Shown: positions 44,623-56,437, numbered from the stretch's first letter. The stretch is DNA of 64,000 nucleotides from JAJPKK01 sp963800215 (GCA_963800215.1 CAWCZY010000006.1:248001-312000); one strand, 5' to 3'. Numbers and translations are program-made. Notes: a model not told the origin generated them from the sequence alone.

Positions 44623-45505
44623 TCACATCTTGCCGGTCGCGTTGTTCGCCGTCGGGCTCGGGCTCGCTTCGGCCTTCGCCTTCGACGGCACGCGCACGCC
44701 GGGCGACGTCGCGCCGGCGGTCGGCGCCGAGGTACTCCCGCACGGCGTGGCGGGACCTGCCGCGGGCGCGGGCGCACTCCGCGCGCCGAACCAGCCGGGC
44801 AGCCCGACCACGTCCGAAGCGTTCCAGTCCGGGACCCGGGCGCTTCGCGCCGGCGACACCCAGACCGGGATCAGCGCGCTCGAATATGCCGCCGCCAACG
44901 GCCATACGATCGCGCAATGGAAGCTCGGCCGCATGTATGCCGACGGTGAGGGCGTCAAGCAGGACGACATGCGGGCGTTCGAATATTTTCGCGGCATTGC
45001 CGATGCCCATGCCGACGAGGTCCCCGGCACGCCGCAGGCGCGGTTCGTCGCCAGCGCCTTCGTGGCACTGGGCAATTACTATCTCGCAGGCATCCCGGAC
45101 ACGGCGATCAAGGCGGACCCCGATCGCGCCCGGGAAATGTTCGCTTATGCGGCTTCCTATTTCGGCGATCCCGACGCCCAATACCGGCTCGGCCGCATGT
45201 ATCTCGACGGCAATGGCGGACTGAAGGAACCCAAGCGCGCGGCGCGCTGGCTGTCGCTGGCGGCGCGCAAGGGGCAGTATCAGGCCCAGGCTGTGCTGGG
45301 TGCGATGCTGTTCAAGGGCGAATACACGCCGCGCCAGGCGGCCCGCGGACTGATGTGGCTGACGCTGGCCCGCGACGGTGCACCCTCCCAGGACACCTGG
45401 ATCGCGGATCTCTATACCGCCGCCATGAAGCAGGCGACCGTCGACGAGCGGGCCGCTGCGCTCGCCGATCTGGAGCGCTGGCTCAAGGGCGGCCGGGAAC
45501 CCTGA
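44609..45505 (+). CDS. Sel1-repeat exported protein, probable ExoR-type regulator
   Basis: 298 residues, ATG at 44609 overlapping the ilvD stop by 14 bp. Signal peptide (LPVALFAVGLGLASAFAFDG) then a spacer, and three or four Sel1 repeats (TIAQWKLGRMYADGEGVKQDD, PDAQYRLGRMYLDGNGGLKE, YQAQAVLGAMLFKGEYT in sequence). In length, export and repeat spacing this fits ExoR, the periplasmic inhibitor of the ExoS-ChvI two-component system in rhizobia that represses exopolysaccharide genes. ExoS/ChvI are not in the window, so the identity is probable, not proven. An unspecialised Sel1 protein is the alternative. Confidence 0.75.
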   Translation: MRISDHILPVALFAVGLGLASAFAFDGTRTPGDVAPAVGAEVLPHGVAGPAAGAGALRAPNQPGSPTTSEAFQSGTRALRAGDTQTGISALEYAAANGHTIAQWKLGRMYADGEGVKQDDMRAFEYFRGIADAHADEVPGTPQARFVASAFVALGNYYLAGIPDTAIKADPDRAREMFAYAASYFGDPDAQYRLGRMYLDGNGGLKEPKRAARWLSLAARKGQYQAQAVLGAMLFKGEYTPRQAARGLMWLTLARDGAPSQDTWIADLYTAAMKQATVDERAAALADLERWLKGGREP

Positions 45506-45532
45506 CGGTTCAATTCGCGTCAGCCGATTCAC

Positions 45533-46319
45533 TCAGTCGATTGCAAGCTCGACCCACACCGGCACGTGGTCGGACGGCTTCTCCCAGCCGCGCACGTGCT
45601 TGTCGATGCCGCTGGCGGTGAGCCGGTCGGCGGCCTGCGGCGACAGCATGACGTGATCGATGCGGATGCCGCGGTTCTTCTGCCAGGCACCCGCCTGATA
45701 GTCCCAGAATGAATAGACGCCGGCGGCATCGGTGGTCGCGCGCACCGCGTCGGTGAAGCCCGAGATTGGCGAACGCATGGAAGCGTTCCCGGGTCTGCGG
45801 CAGGAACAGCGCGTCGCCGCTCCAGGCGGCGGGATCGTAGGCATCGGCGGCCGCCGGGATGACGTTGTAATCGCCCGCCAGGACGAGCGGCTCTTCGTGC
45901 CGCAACCGTTCACCCGCATAATCAGTCAGGCGGTCTATCCACCTGAGCTTGTATGGATATTTCTCGGTCTCCGGCGGGTTGCCATTGGGCAGATAGATCG
46001 ATGCGACGCGCACCGCGCCGGATCGGGTGGACACCACCGCCTCGATGAAGCGGGCATGGTCGTCCGCGTCCTCGCCGGGCAGCCGCGGCGTCACCTCGTC
46101 GAACGGCAGCTTGGACAAGATGGCGACGCCGTTGAAGGTCTTCTGCCCATGCACGGCGACGTTGTATCCGAGCGCCTCGAACGGCTCCCGCGGGAAGGCG
46201 TCGTCGACGCATTTGGTTTCCTGAAGGCACACGATGTCGGGCTCGCGCTCCCTGATCCAGGCGACCGCATTGTCGACGCGCTGCTTGATTGAATTGACGT
46301 TCCAGGTCGCGATTCGCAT
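45533..46319 (-). CDS. xth: Exonuclease III (AP endonuclease), one frameshift
   Basis: Mg-dependent AP endonuclease and 3'-5' exonuclease of the ExoIII family, about 262 residues. Start ATG at 46319. MRIATWNVNSIKQRV opening, LQETKC with catalytic Glu, VLAGDYNVIPAAAD with the Asp-x-Asn active site, and a C-terminal RIDHVMLS plus PSDHVPVWVEL carrying the catalytic Asp and His. The frame changes at about 45760, where an extra G in a GGG run is removed to read ANLGFTDAVRA. It faces the ExoR-like gene's end at 45505, 27 bp away (convergent). Confidence 0.88.
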
Positions 46320-46620
46320 GGGCCCGCCGAAAAACTGGTCGTTCCAGGTGATTCCGGGAACGGCTGAACATGCCGCGGCCAAGCCAAGCTGGGAAGTGTC
46401 GGATCGGCTAATTTTTGATGGCAGACTGGTGACACCCGGACACCGCCTGGGAGCGACCGGCTGATATGATATGGAAATTTATGCTACGGTAATCTGGCAA
46501 AATTTGCGGCAACAGCTAAGGTGACGGACCAACCGGCCAATCCGGCGCGTCCGCAGGCCCGGTCGGGTGAATGCAGCAATAAAGCCCAGGCGGGACGCAA
46601 AGCCTGGGCGGGGCGGAATA
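46320..46620. other. Gene-free stretch upstream of the RND pump operon
   Basis: About 300 bp between the divergent exonuclease and adaptor starts. The part around 46455-46500 is distinctly AT-rich (TGATATGATATGGAAATTTATG), a likely promoter region for one or both genes. I see no open frame with coding character, no clear operator and no RNA gene. Confidence 0.4.
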
Positions 46621-47805
46621 ATGACCAGAGGCAAGGCGGTATTCGGCTTGGTGGTGGTGCTCGCCCTGGCGGTGGGGGCGGCACGCTCGGGGTTGCTCGG
46701 CAATACCGACGAATTGGCGAAATCCTTCCCCCCGATCAAATTCATCCTCGGCGATCATGACGGCCGCCCAATCCCAGCAGGCGGGCCCCCGGCCGGTCGC
46801 GGTCGAGGTGGCGACCGCAGTGAAGAAGAAAACGCCCTTGCTGGTCGAGGCGCTCGGCAACGTCACCACCATCGCCAGCGTCGCCGTCAAGCCGCGGATC
46901 GACGACGAAATCGTCGGCATTCATTTCGCCGACGGCGCCTTCGTCAAGCAGGGCGATCTCCTGGTCACCCTGGATACCCGTGCGCTGCAGGCCCAGATCG
47001 CCCAGGCAGAGGCCAACGTCGCGCGCGACCAGGCCCAGCTGGAGATGGCCGAGCGTGATTTCCGCCGCTACACCGAGCTGGTCGGCAAAGGGGCGACGCC
47101 GCAGATCAACGTCGACAATGCAAGGACACAAGGCGACACGCTCCGGGCCGCCATCAAGGCGGACAATGCGGCGCTGGAAAACCTCAAGGTCCAGCTGAGC
47201 TATTGCTTCATCCGTGCCCCGATCAGCGGCCGGATCAGCCAGGCCTCGGTAAAGGTCGGCAATTTCGCCCGCTCGGCGGACCTGGTGCCGATCGCCACCA
47301 TCAACCAGATCGCGCCGGTCTACGTGACTTTCCTGGTGTCGCAGCGCAGCCTGCCCGAGATCCGGCTGGCTATGGCCGAAGGCGAAGCCACCGTCGAAGC
47401 CGTCGTTCCCGGGCGAAACCCGCGTCGGCCAGCGGCCGCGTCACCATGATCGAGAACACCGTCGATCCCACCACCGGCATGGCCACGATCCGCGCCACCA
47501 TGCCGAACCAGGATGAGCTGTTGTGGCCGGGCACCCTGGTCATCGGCACGGCTCACGCTGCGAACCGAGGATACCGTCGTGGTGCCTTCGCTCGCGGTGC
47601 AGGTCAGCCAGCAAGGCAATTTCGTCTATCGTGGTCAAAGACAACGTCGCCACCGTCACCCCGGTCAAGGTGGCGCGGTCGCTCGGTACCGAAGCCGTCA
47701 TCGAAAGCGGTCTCAAGGAAGGCGACGTGGTCGTGACCGACGGGCATCTTCTGCTGACGGACGGCGCGCACGTCGCGGTACGCCAAAGCAGAGTCGGGGG
47801 CGTGA
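46621..47805 (+). CDS. RND efflux membrane fusion protein (HAE1-pump adaptor), multiply frameshifted
   Basis: About 390 residues after repair. An N-terminal anchor (AVFGLVVVLALAVGAARSG), then AVEVATAVKKKTPLLVEALG, the lipoyl half GAFVKQGDLLVTLDTRAL, a helical hairpin (ANVARDQAQLEMAERDFRRY), APISGRISQASVKVGN, and barrel/proximal parts in later frames (ASGRVTMIENTVDPTTGMA, EDTVVVPSLAVQVSQQGNF, VIESGLKEGDVVV). I resolve six breaks at about 46750, 47408, 47423, 47549, 47628 and 47798; those with a clear repair are extra single bases. The last, one extra G in GGGGG (47796-47800), hides the natural stop TGA at 47803. Without it the protein ends and the permease starts five bases later. Drug or solvent export is likely. 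Confidence 0.8.
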
Positions 47806-47807
47806 CC

Positions 47808-50800
47808 GTGAACATTTCGGAGGCTTGCATCCGTCGTCCGGTAATGACGACGCTGATCACGGCGGCCTTGATCGTGTTCGGTGTGTTCGGCTACCGGCTG
47901 CTGTCGGTGGCGGCGCTGCCGGCGGTCGACTTTCCCACCATCCAGATCACCGCCAATTTGCCCGGCGCGAGCCCGGAAACCATGGGCGCGTCGGTGGCCG
48001 GCCCGATCGAGCGGCAGCTTTCGACGATTGCCGGCATCACGTCGATGACGTCGACGTCGTCGCTCGGCCTGAGCACCATCATCATCCAGTTCGACCTCAA
48101 CCGCAACATCGACGGCGCCGCGCTCGACGTGCAGACCGCGCTTACGGTGGCGGCACGACGGCTGCCGGTCGAGATGACGATCCCGCCCTATTTCCGCAAG
48201 GTGAATCCGGGGGATTTCTCGATCCTGCTGTTCAGCCTGATCTCGCCGACGCTGCCTTTGTCGGTGGTCGACGACTACGCCGAAATCACGCTGGCGCAGC
48301 AGATTTCCCAATTGCCGGGCATCGCCCAGGTGCTGGTCTTCGGGGCGCAGAAATTCGCCGTCCGCGTCCAGGTCGATCCGATCGCGGCGGCCGCCCGCGG
48401 GATCGCCCTCGACGATGTCCGCAACGTCGTGGCGAAAGCGAACTCGAACACGCCGGTCGGCACCATATCCGGGCGTGACCAGAACACGACCATCACCGCG
48501 ACCGCCGCGATGCTGCATGCGGACGAATACCGCAACGTCGTCGTGGCCTACCGCAACGGCCTTCCCGTCAAGATCGGCGAAGTCGCCAAGGTGGTCGATT
48601 GCGTCGAGAACGACGTCGTCGCCAATCTGTACAACAATCGAGCAATCGATCGTGCTGGCGATCTTCAAGCAGCCCGACGCCAATACGGTCAAGATCGTCG
48701 ATTCCATCAGGGAGCGCCTGCCGATCTACCGCGCGCAGATCCCGGCGGCGGTCAAGATGGAAATCCTCGCCGACCGTTCGATGTCGATCCGCGAGTCGGT
48801 CGAAGACGTGCAGGTGACGCTCGTCATCGCGATCGGGCTGGTGGTCCTGGTGATCTTCCTGTTCCTGCGGTCCGCGGTCGCGACCATCATTCCCGCATTG
48901 GCGGTGCCGATCTCGCTCATCGCGACCTGCGCGGCGATGTACGGATTCGGCTTCTCCATCAACAACATGACGCTTGCTGGCGCTGACCCTGTCGGTCGGC
49001 TTCGTCGTCGACGACGCCATCGTGATGCTGGAGAACATCGTCCGCCACATCGAAGGCGGCATGCGGCCGTTCGAGGCGGCGCTCAAGGGGTCGCGCGAGA
49101 TCGGCTTCACCATCATCTCCATCACCTTCGCCCTGATCGCGGTGTTCATTCCGGTGCTGCTGATGGGCGGCATGGTCGGCCGCGTGTTCCGCGAATTCGC
49201 GGTCACGATCGCGGTGGCGATCATCCTGTCCGGCTTCGTCTCGCTGACGCTGACGCCGATGCTGTGCGCGCGGGTGCTCAAGAGCCATCACGAAGGCGAA
49301 AACCAGAACATCGTGTTGCGGATTTTCGAGGCGATGTTCCGGGCCTGGCTGCGCGGCTACGAGGTGACGCTCGATCTCGTGCTGAAGTACCGCTTCGTCG
49401 TAGTGCTGGCGATGCTCGGCACCCTGGTCGGCACGGTCTGGCTCTACATCGTGATCCCAAAGGGCTTCTTCCCGACCGAGGACACCGGTTTCATCAGCGC
49501 CACCGTCGAAGGGCCGTCGGACATCTCCTTCACGGCGATGTATGTCCGCCAGCAGGAAGTCGCCGAACTGCTGCGCAAGGATCCCGGCGGTCGACTACAT
49601 CAATTCCACCGTGGGCAGCGGCGGTCCCAATCCGACCAACAACAACGGACGCCTGTTCATCGCGCTCAAGCCGCGCAGCGAGCGCGGCGAGAACTCGACC
49701 GCGGTCATTCAGCGCCTGCGCGGCAAGGCCAATTCGCTGACCGGGGTGCAGACCTTCTTCCAGAACGTCCAGAACATCAACATCACCGGCCGCGTTTCCA
49801 AGAGCGAGTTCCAATACACGATGCAGTCGAGCGACACCGCCTCGCTCTACCGGGTCGGGCCCGAAATGCTGGAAAAGATCGCAGAAGCTGCCGGGGCTGC
49901 GCGACGTCACCGGAGACCTCTACATCAAGAACCCGCAGATGACGCTGGAGATCGACCGCGAGGCGACCGCGGTCTACGGCGTGACGGTCGATCAGGTCCG
50001 CCAGGAACTGTACAACTGCTTTCGGATCACGCCAGGTCGGCGACCATCTACACGGCCATCGAACGATTACCAGGTGATCCTGGAATGCGACAAGAGCATC
50101 CAGGTCGATCCCACCGGCCTGAGCAAGATCTACCTCAAAACCAATCTCAACGGCACGCCGGCCGGAGGGATCGCCGCTGCGGCGGGCTCGGGCGTCAGCG
50201 GCGCGACGGCGCCGACCGGACCGGCCATACCGCTGTCGGCGGTGACCAAGCTGGTGCCGACCGTCGGCGCCTTGCAGGTCAATCACCAGGGCCAGCAGCC
50301 TTCGATGACGATGTCGTTCAACCTCGCGCCGGGCTTTCCGCTCGGGGCGGCGGTGGATGCCATCAAGGAGATCGAGCGCGATGCCAACCTCCCGGCGGCG
50401 GTCGTCACCGGCTTCCAGGGCTCCGCCCAGGTGTTCCAGGATTCGCTCAAGGGGCAGGGCGTGCTGGTGCTCGCGGCGGTGTTCGCCGTCCTTCGTGGTG
50501 CTGGGCATTCTCTACGAGAGCTTCATCCATCCCATCACCATCATCTCCGGCCTGCCGTCCGCCGGCGTCGGCGCGCTGCTCGTCCTGATGCTGTTCAAGA
50601 TGGACCTCTCGGTCATCGCCATGATCGGCATCGTGATGCTGGTGGGCATCGTCAAGAAGAACGCCATCATGATGATCGATTTCGCGATCCAGCGCCGCGC
50701 GGTCGGCCTCGGTGCCGAGGAGGCGATCCGCGAGGCGTGCCTGCTGCGGTTCCGGCCGATCATGATGACGACCTTCGCGGCCATCTTCGGTGCGCTGCCG

Positions 50801-51022
50801 ATCGCGCTCGGCGCCGGCGCCGGCGCCGAATTGCGCCAGCCGCTCGGCGTCGCGGTGGTCGGCGGCCTGTGCGTGTCGCAGATGCTCACGCTCTACATCA
50901 CGCCGGTGATCTATATCTATCTCGACCGGCTCGACCGCATCCTCAAGCGCCGCCTCGAGCCGCCGGCCGATCTGCAGGAGCCCCACGAGCCCTCGGCGCC
51001 GCGAGCCGTCGCCGCGGAGTGA
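47808..51022 (+). CDS. RND efflux permease (HAE1/MdtB-AcrB family), multiply frameshifted
   Basis: About 1065 residues, GTG start at 47808 (VNISEACIRRPVMTTLITAA-type opening, the AcrB/MdtB pattern). The TM4 motif SVGFVVDDAIVMLENIVRH with its DD pair identifies the multidrug (HAE1) subfamily, unlike the metal-type DFG motif at 20.8 kb. GIVKKNAIMMIDFA is the TM10-equivalent motif. Breaks at about 48638, 48974, 49586, 49884, 50021, 50040, 50054 and 50490 are all repaired by deleting one base, usually within a G run; repaired text reads NNMTLLALTLSVGF and GSRQVATIYTPSNDYQV. The last frame ends RAVAAE at 51022. Together with the adaptor it makes a pump; no outer-membrane gene is adjacent, so TolC (32517) may serve. 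Confidence 0.85.
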
Positions 51023-51163
51023 CGGGGATTGCCGGGCTTGCTTCGCCTCGCCGACGGGCGAGGTTCGAGGCCGTAGCCCGCATGGGAGCGTAGCGGACAT
51101 GCGGGGAGGCGGTCCCGGATTTCGCTGCCGCTCAATCCGGGCTACCGTTCGGCATGTGCCGCG

Positions 51164-51494
51164 TCACAGCGAAAAGCTGGTCCCGCAGCCGCAGGACGAG
51201 GTCGCCACGGGGTTGTTGATCTTGAACGACGCCCCGATCAGGTCGTCGACGAAGTCGATCTCGGCTCCCGCCATGTATTGCACCGAAACCGGGTCGATCA
51301 GCACGGTCGCGCCGTCGCGGCGCAGCACCAGATCGTCATCGGTGCTGGCGCCGATCGAAATCGAATTTGTATTGAAAGCCGGAGCAGCCGCCGCCCTCGA
51401 CGCTCACCCGCAGCATCGCGCCGGCCGGTTCGCTCTTGAGGATCTCGCCGATCCGACGCGCCGCCCGTTCCGTCAAAATGACCGAATTCGCCAT
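51164..51494 (-). CDS. erpA: Iron-sulfur cluster insertion protein ErpA (A-type carrier), one frameshift
   Basis: About 110 residues. MANSVILTERAARRIGEIL opening, RVSVEGGGCSGFQYKF with the first cluster Cys, DFVDDLIGASFKINNPV, and the C-terminal SSCGCGTSFSL carrying the other two Cys. These are the HesB/IscA-family landmarks and resemble ErpA, which delivers Fe-S clusters to apoproteins. A single extra G at about 51352 breaks the frame; repaired the text is FDFDRASTDDDLV. It is divergent from dgt, 141 bp away, a common arrangement in alphaproteobacteria. As ErpA is usually essential, the break is more likely error than mutation. Confidence 0.88.
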
Positions 51495-51635
51495 GGACTC
51501 TCGTCCTCTTTGCAGCCACCCCGCGGCCGCGAAAACCCCTCGGACCGTCGATCCGCCCGCCGGCCTGATGGCGCGGCGCTCGATCGATAGTTATGTGCGA
51601 TGCGGTGCCAGGTCAACGGCGAGCGGGGTGACACA

Positions 51636-52852
51636 ATGGCGGTAGGCGGCAGCCGCCCGCGCGCGCCCTATGCCGCGGACCCCGCGGCGAGCCGGGGCCG
51701 GCTCCATGCGGAGCCGCCGAGCGCCACCCGCAGCGATTTCCGCCGCGATTGCGACCGGATCATCCATTCCGCCGCCTTCCGCCGGCTTGCCCACAAGACG
51801 CAGGTGTTCATCTACCACGAGGGCGACCACTATCGCACCCGGCTCACCCACACCCTCGAAGTCACCCAGATCGCGCGCTCGCTGGCGCGCGCGCTCGGCC
51901 TCGACGAGGATCTCGCGGAGGCCTGCGCGCTCGCCCATGACCTCGGCCATCCGCCGTTCGGCCATTCCGGCGAGCGCGCACTCGATGCTTGCCTCGCCGC
52001 TCATGGCGGATTCGACCACAACGCCCAGACGCTGGCGGTGGTCACCCGCCTGGAGCGCCGCTATGCCGGCTTCGACGGCCTCAACCTCACCTGGGAGACC
52101 CTCGAGGGCCTGGCCAAGCACAATGGGCCGCTGATCGACGCAGCGGGCCTGCCGGCGGGCCGCCGGGCGGCAAAGGCGATAAAGCGCGGCGTGGCCCAGG
52201 AGATCAGCGAATATTGCGCTCGCCAGGACCTCGCGCTCGCCCAGTTCCCCAGTGCGGAGGCCCAGGCCGGCGCCATCGCCGACGACATCGCCTATGACGC
52301 CCACGACATCGATGACGGGCTGCGCGCCGGCATGTTCTCCATCGACGACCTCGCGCGAGCTGCCACTCATCTCCGATATTCTCGCCGAAATCGCGGAACG
52401 CCACCGCGGGATCGAGACGTCGCGGCAGGTCCACGAGCTGATGCGGCGGCTGATCACCCGCATGATCGAGGACGTGATCGCCTGTTCCGAGCGCCTGCTC
52501 GCGGCCTGCGGGCCCGACCTCCGCCGACGATATCCGCGGGGCCGGCGCCGCGGTGGTCGCATTCTCGCCGGCCATGGCGGCGGCGGACCGGACCATCAAG
52601 GATTTCCTGTTCCCCCGGATGTACCGCCATCCCCGCATCATGCGAATCATGGGCGATGCCGAGGCGGTGGTGCGGGACTTGTTCGAGCGCTACCGGCGCG
52701 ATCCCGGCGAGCTGCCGTGGCGCCGTCAGCCGCTCGTGGCCGATACGCCCGTGTCGGCGCGGCAGATCGCCGATTTCATCGCCGGGATGACCGACCGCTA
52801 CGCGCTTTCCGAGCACATGCGGCTTTTTGACTCCACCCCGGAATTGCGTTAG
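51636..52852 (+). CDS. dgt: dGTPase / deoxynucleoside triphosphate triphosphohydrolase, two frameshifts
   Basis: About 405 residues. HD-domain enzyme that hydrolyses dNTPs to nucleoside and triphosphate. The metal site is clear: RLTHTLEVTQIARSLARAL and ACALAHDLGHPPFGHSGE (His, HD), with later DDIAYDAHDIDDGLRAGM. The C-terminal part (IKDFLFPRMYRHPRIMRIMG) reads in other frames after breaks at about 52353 (DDLRELPLISDIL) and in GGG at 52510-52512 (ACGPTSADDIRG), each an extra G. I chose the ATG at 51636 after GGGGTGA; the ATG at 51600 is in frame. argS follows 34 bp downstream, so the two are likely co-transcribed. Confidence 0.9.
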
Positions 52853-52886
52853 GCCGCGCCCGCCGCGCACCTGAAATATGTGTCAC

Positions 52887-54661
52887 ATGAACGTTTTTTC
52901 CATCTTCACCGCCCATGTCCAATCGGCCGTGAAAGCCCTTGCGGCGGCGGGCGTTTTTCCCCATCCGCCCGATCTCTCGCGGATCGTGGTGGAGCCGCCG
53001 CGGGACGCGAGCCATGGCGACCTCGCCACCAATGCGGCGATGGTCCTCGCCAAGGAGGCCGGCCTCAAGCCGCGCGATCTCGCCGAGCGCCTGGCGGTGG
53101 AACTCCGCAAGCGCGCGGAGATCACCGGGGTCGAAGTGGCGGGCCCGGGCTTCATCAACCTGACCCTCGATCCCGCGGTGTGGCGGGATGCGCTGCGCGC
53201 CGCGATCCTCACCGGGCCGGACTACGGCAAGAGCGACATCGGCAAGACCGAGCCGGTCAATGTCGAATACGTCTCGGCCAATCCCACCGGGCCCCTGCAT
53301 GTCGGCCATGGCCGCGGCGCCGTGTTCGGCGATGCGCTCGCAAATCTGCTGGCGTTCGCCGGCTTCGCGGTGACCCGCGAATACTACATCAACGATGCCG
53401 GCGCCCAGGTCGATACTCTCGCCCGCTCCGTCTTTCTGCGCTACCGGGAGGCGCTCGGCGAGGACATCGGTGCGATTCCGGACGGATACTATCCCGGCGA
53501 ATACCTCAAGCCGGTCGGCACCGCCCTGGTTGCCGAATACGGCCGCGACCTCAACCAGATGCCGGAGGAGAGATGGGCTGCCGATCGTGCGCGCCAAGGC
53601 GATCGAAATGATGATGGCCGAGATCCGGCAGGACCTCGCCGCCCTCAACGTGCACCACGATGTTTTTTTCTCCGAGCGCTCACTGATCGAAGGACCCGAG
53701 GACGAAGTCGCCGCGACGATCGCGGCGCTGCGCCAGGAGGGCAAGGTCTACGAGGGTCGCCTGCCGCCGCCCAAAGGCGCGCCGGTCGAGGACTGGGAGG
53801 ACCGCGAGCAGACCCTGTTCCGGGCCACCGCCTTCGGCGACGACGTCGACCGGCCGCTGATGAAGTCGGACGGCAGCTATACCTATTTTGCCTCCGATAT
53901 CGCCTATCACAAGTCGAAGGTCGAACGGGGATTCCACAACCTCATCGACGTCTGGGGCGCCGACCATGGCGGCTACATCAAGCGGATGAAGGCGGCGGTG
54001 GCGGCGGTGAGCGGCGGCACCGCTGAACTGGACGTCAAGGTCATCCAGTTGGTGAAGCTGCTGCGGGGCGGCGAGCCGGTAAAAATGTCGAAGCGTTCCG
54101 GTGACTTCGTCACGTTACGTGAAGTGGTGGATGAAGTTGGGCGGGATGCTGTCCGGTTCATGATGCTTTACCGCAAGAACGATGCGGTGCTCGACTTCGA
54201 CCTCGCCAAGGTCAAGGAGCAGTCGCGCGACAATCCGGTGTTCTACGTCCAATACGGCCACGCCCGCGGCCAGTCGATTTTTCGCAATGCCCGGGAGGTG
54301 GTTCCGGAGCTTTCCGAAGAAGGCGCCGAACGCGCCCGCCAATTGGCCGACCGCGGGTCTCGGCCGACTCGACGACCCCGCGGAAATCGCCTTGATGCGC
54401 CGCATCGCCCTCTATCCCCGGCTCGTCGAGGCCGCGGCGAGTGCCCATGAGCCGCACCGGGTCGCCTTCTATCTTTACGAATTGGCTAGCGAATTCCATG
54501 CTCTCTGGACCAAGGGAAAGGATTCGCCTCATTTACGCTTCATTATCCAGAATGATCCAGAAATGACCATGGCTCGTCTCGCACTGGTGCAGGGCGTCGT
54601 CACGGTGCTGGCTTCCGGGCTTGGTTTGCTCGGGGTCGGCGCACCCGATGAGATGAGGTGA
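52887..54661 (+). CDS. argS: Arginine--tRNA ligase, two frameshifts
   Basis: Class I synthetase charging tRNA-Arg, about 590 residues. N-terminal Add-1-type domain (DASHGDLATNAAMVLAK), the HIGH-type motif SANPTGPLHVGHGRGAVFGD near residue 130, KMSKRSGDF in the KMSKS position (ArgRS often lacks the last Ser), and the DALR anticodon-binding C-terminus (HEPHRVAFYLYELASEFH). Breaks lie in GGG at 53575-53577 (RWLPIVRAKAIE after repair) and GGG at 54355-54357 (ADRGLGRLDDPAE). Both are single extra Gs. An ATG at 52878 is in frame three codons earlier. The ribosome site is weak; coupling to dgt is likely. Confidence 0.92.
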
Positions 54662-54754
54662 GCCCGGCGTCGCCGGTCGCGATCAGGTTCTGCGATTGAC
54701 GGGGCGTCATCGCGCAGCTCAATGGCTGGCGCCGAACGAGGTTGCGATAGCAGA

Positions 54755-56391
54755 ATGTCCGACGGCCCATTCCCTCGCCCCCCGCGCGCATATCCGCCGC
54801 ATGCGCCCGATGGTTCGGATCGACGCGAGCCGTCTTCCGATCCGTTGCTGGAGCTCGCCCGGCTGATCGGGCAGAGCGACCCGTTCGGCCCGCCGCCGGC
54901 GCGGAGCGGCGATTCGCCGCGCAGATGCCCGACCTGCCGACGCGGGGGCCCATGGCGAGGCCATTGTCGCGCGAGGTTTCGCCCCGGCTCGATCGTTACG
55001 AGGTGGAGCAGGAGCCCGAGGAGCCGCCGGCGCGGAGCCATCCGTTTCCTTCGCTGCAGACCTTTCCGAGTCGCTCCTTCGCGGTCGATGACCGCGGCGA
55101 CGACGGCCTATTCCGCAGACCCGGCCCGGGCCGGTGCCCCGCCGGCATCCGAGCCGGCCCAGACCGATTCGAATTTCCGACAATTGGCGCCTCGGATCGG
55201 GCGCCTCGCGGTGCCTCCGCATATCCGGAAGACACCTATCCGACCGTGCCCGATCAGCATCATCCGGCCGAGCCGGAATCGGCCGATACGGCCCCTATGG
55301 AAGACGATCGCTACCCGCGTCTCGGAAGCGCCCGGCAGGAGGCGTCGCACCCGGATGCCGCCTACCCTCAAGAGGGCGAGCACGAGGGGGAATATGACGC
55401 CCAATACGCCGACGCCCAAGACGATGCCGCAGCCGATGCCGAAGCCGATCGGTACGAGGAATACGACTATGCCGATGGCGACGACGGCGCGTATGAGGAC
55501 GACGAACCCGGCGGCAAGCGCCGCAACACGATCAAGATCGCACTTGCGGTCCTGGGGGTTGTCGTGTTCGGGAGCGCCGCCGCATTCGGCTATCGCGCCG
55601 TATTCCATGGTGGCACCAGTGGGCCGCCGCCGTTGATCCGGGCGGATACCTCGCCGACCAAGGTCGTGCCGGCGCCGTCCTCCGCCGATGGCAGTTCGAA
55701 ACCGATCAACGACCGGCTCGGCGGCGAACGCATGGTGTCGCGCGAGGAGCAGCCGGCCGATCTCAGGGATGCCGGGCGCAACGCCAACGGCGCCCTGGTG
55801 GTCCCGCAGGCGGGAGGCGGTACCGGCGTCTCCCCCTATCCGGCAGCGCCAGTGGCCGGCGCTGCGGCGCCCGCGTCCCCGACTGAGCCGAAGCGAGTCC
55901 GCACCGTGACCATCCACGCCGATCCCGCGGCACCGGCTGCGGTTGTCGCGCCGCTGGCGGCAACGGCACCGGCAACGACGGCACCGGCGCCGCCGCGCGT
56001 GGCGGCTGTTCCCCGCCCGGCTTCGCAGCCGCCCCAGGCGCCGCAGCCGGCGGCCGCCCCGTTGGCGCTGACGCCGCAATCTCAACCGTCCGTGGCGGCC
56101 GTCGACACCGCCCACCCGGCGGCGCCCGCGCGCGCAACGCCTCGCGGCGCCGATTGGATGGTCCAGCTTTCAGCCCAGAAGACCGAGGCGGAGGCGCAGT
56201 CGGCGTTCCGGGCAGCGCAGACGAAATATTCCGTGCTCAGCGGCTATCAGCCTCAGATTCGCAAGAAGGACCGCGGCGAGCGCGGCATATTCTATGGGGC
56301 GCAGGTCGGTCCGTTCTCGCACGAGGAAGCCAACCAGTTGTGCGATAACCTCAAGACCGCCGGCAGCGACTGTTTCGTCCTGAAGAATTGA
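54755..56391 (+). CDS. SPOR-domain cell-envelope protein, at least one frameshift
   Basis: About 545 residues. The N-terminus reads MSDGPFPRPPRAYPP and the conserved block PLLELARLIGQSDPFG, then the frame changes near 54915 (one base missing or two extra). A long acidic Tyr/Asp/Glu-rich region precedes one transmembrane helix (NTIKIALAVLGVVVFGSAAAF, about residue 255), then a Pro/Ala-rich periplasmic linker and a C-terminal SPOR domain (ADWMVQLSAQKTEAEAQSAF, ending TAGSDCFVLKN). SPOR domains bind denuded peptidoglycan at the division site. Position between argS and nagZ is typical. A second frame change between 55080 and 55200 is possible, since both frames read plausibly there. Confidence 0.82.
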
Positions 56392-56437
56392 CGTGTGCCC
56401 GCTTGCCCTCGGCCGGGGCGCGGGCTAAGCCGCGCCC

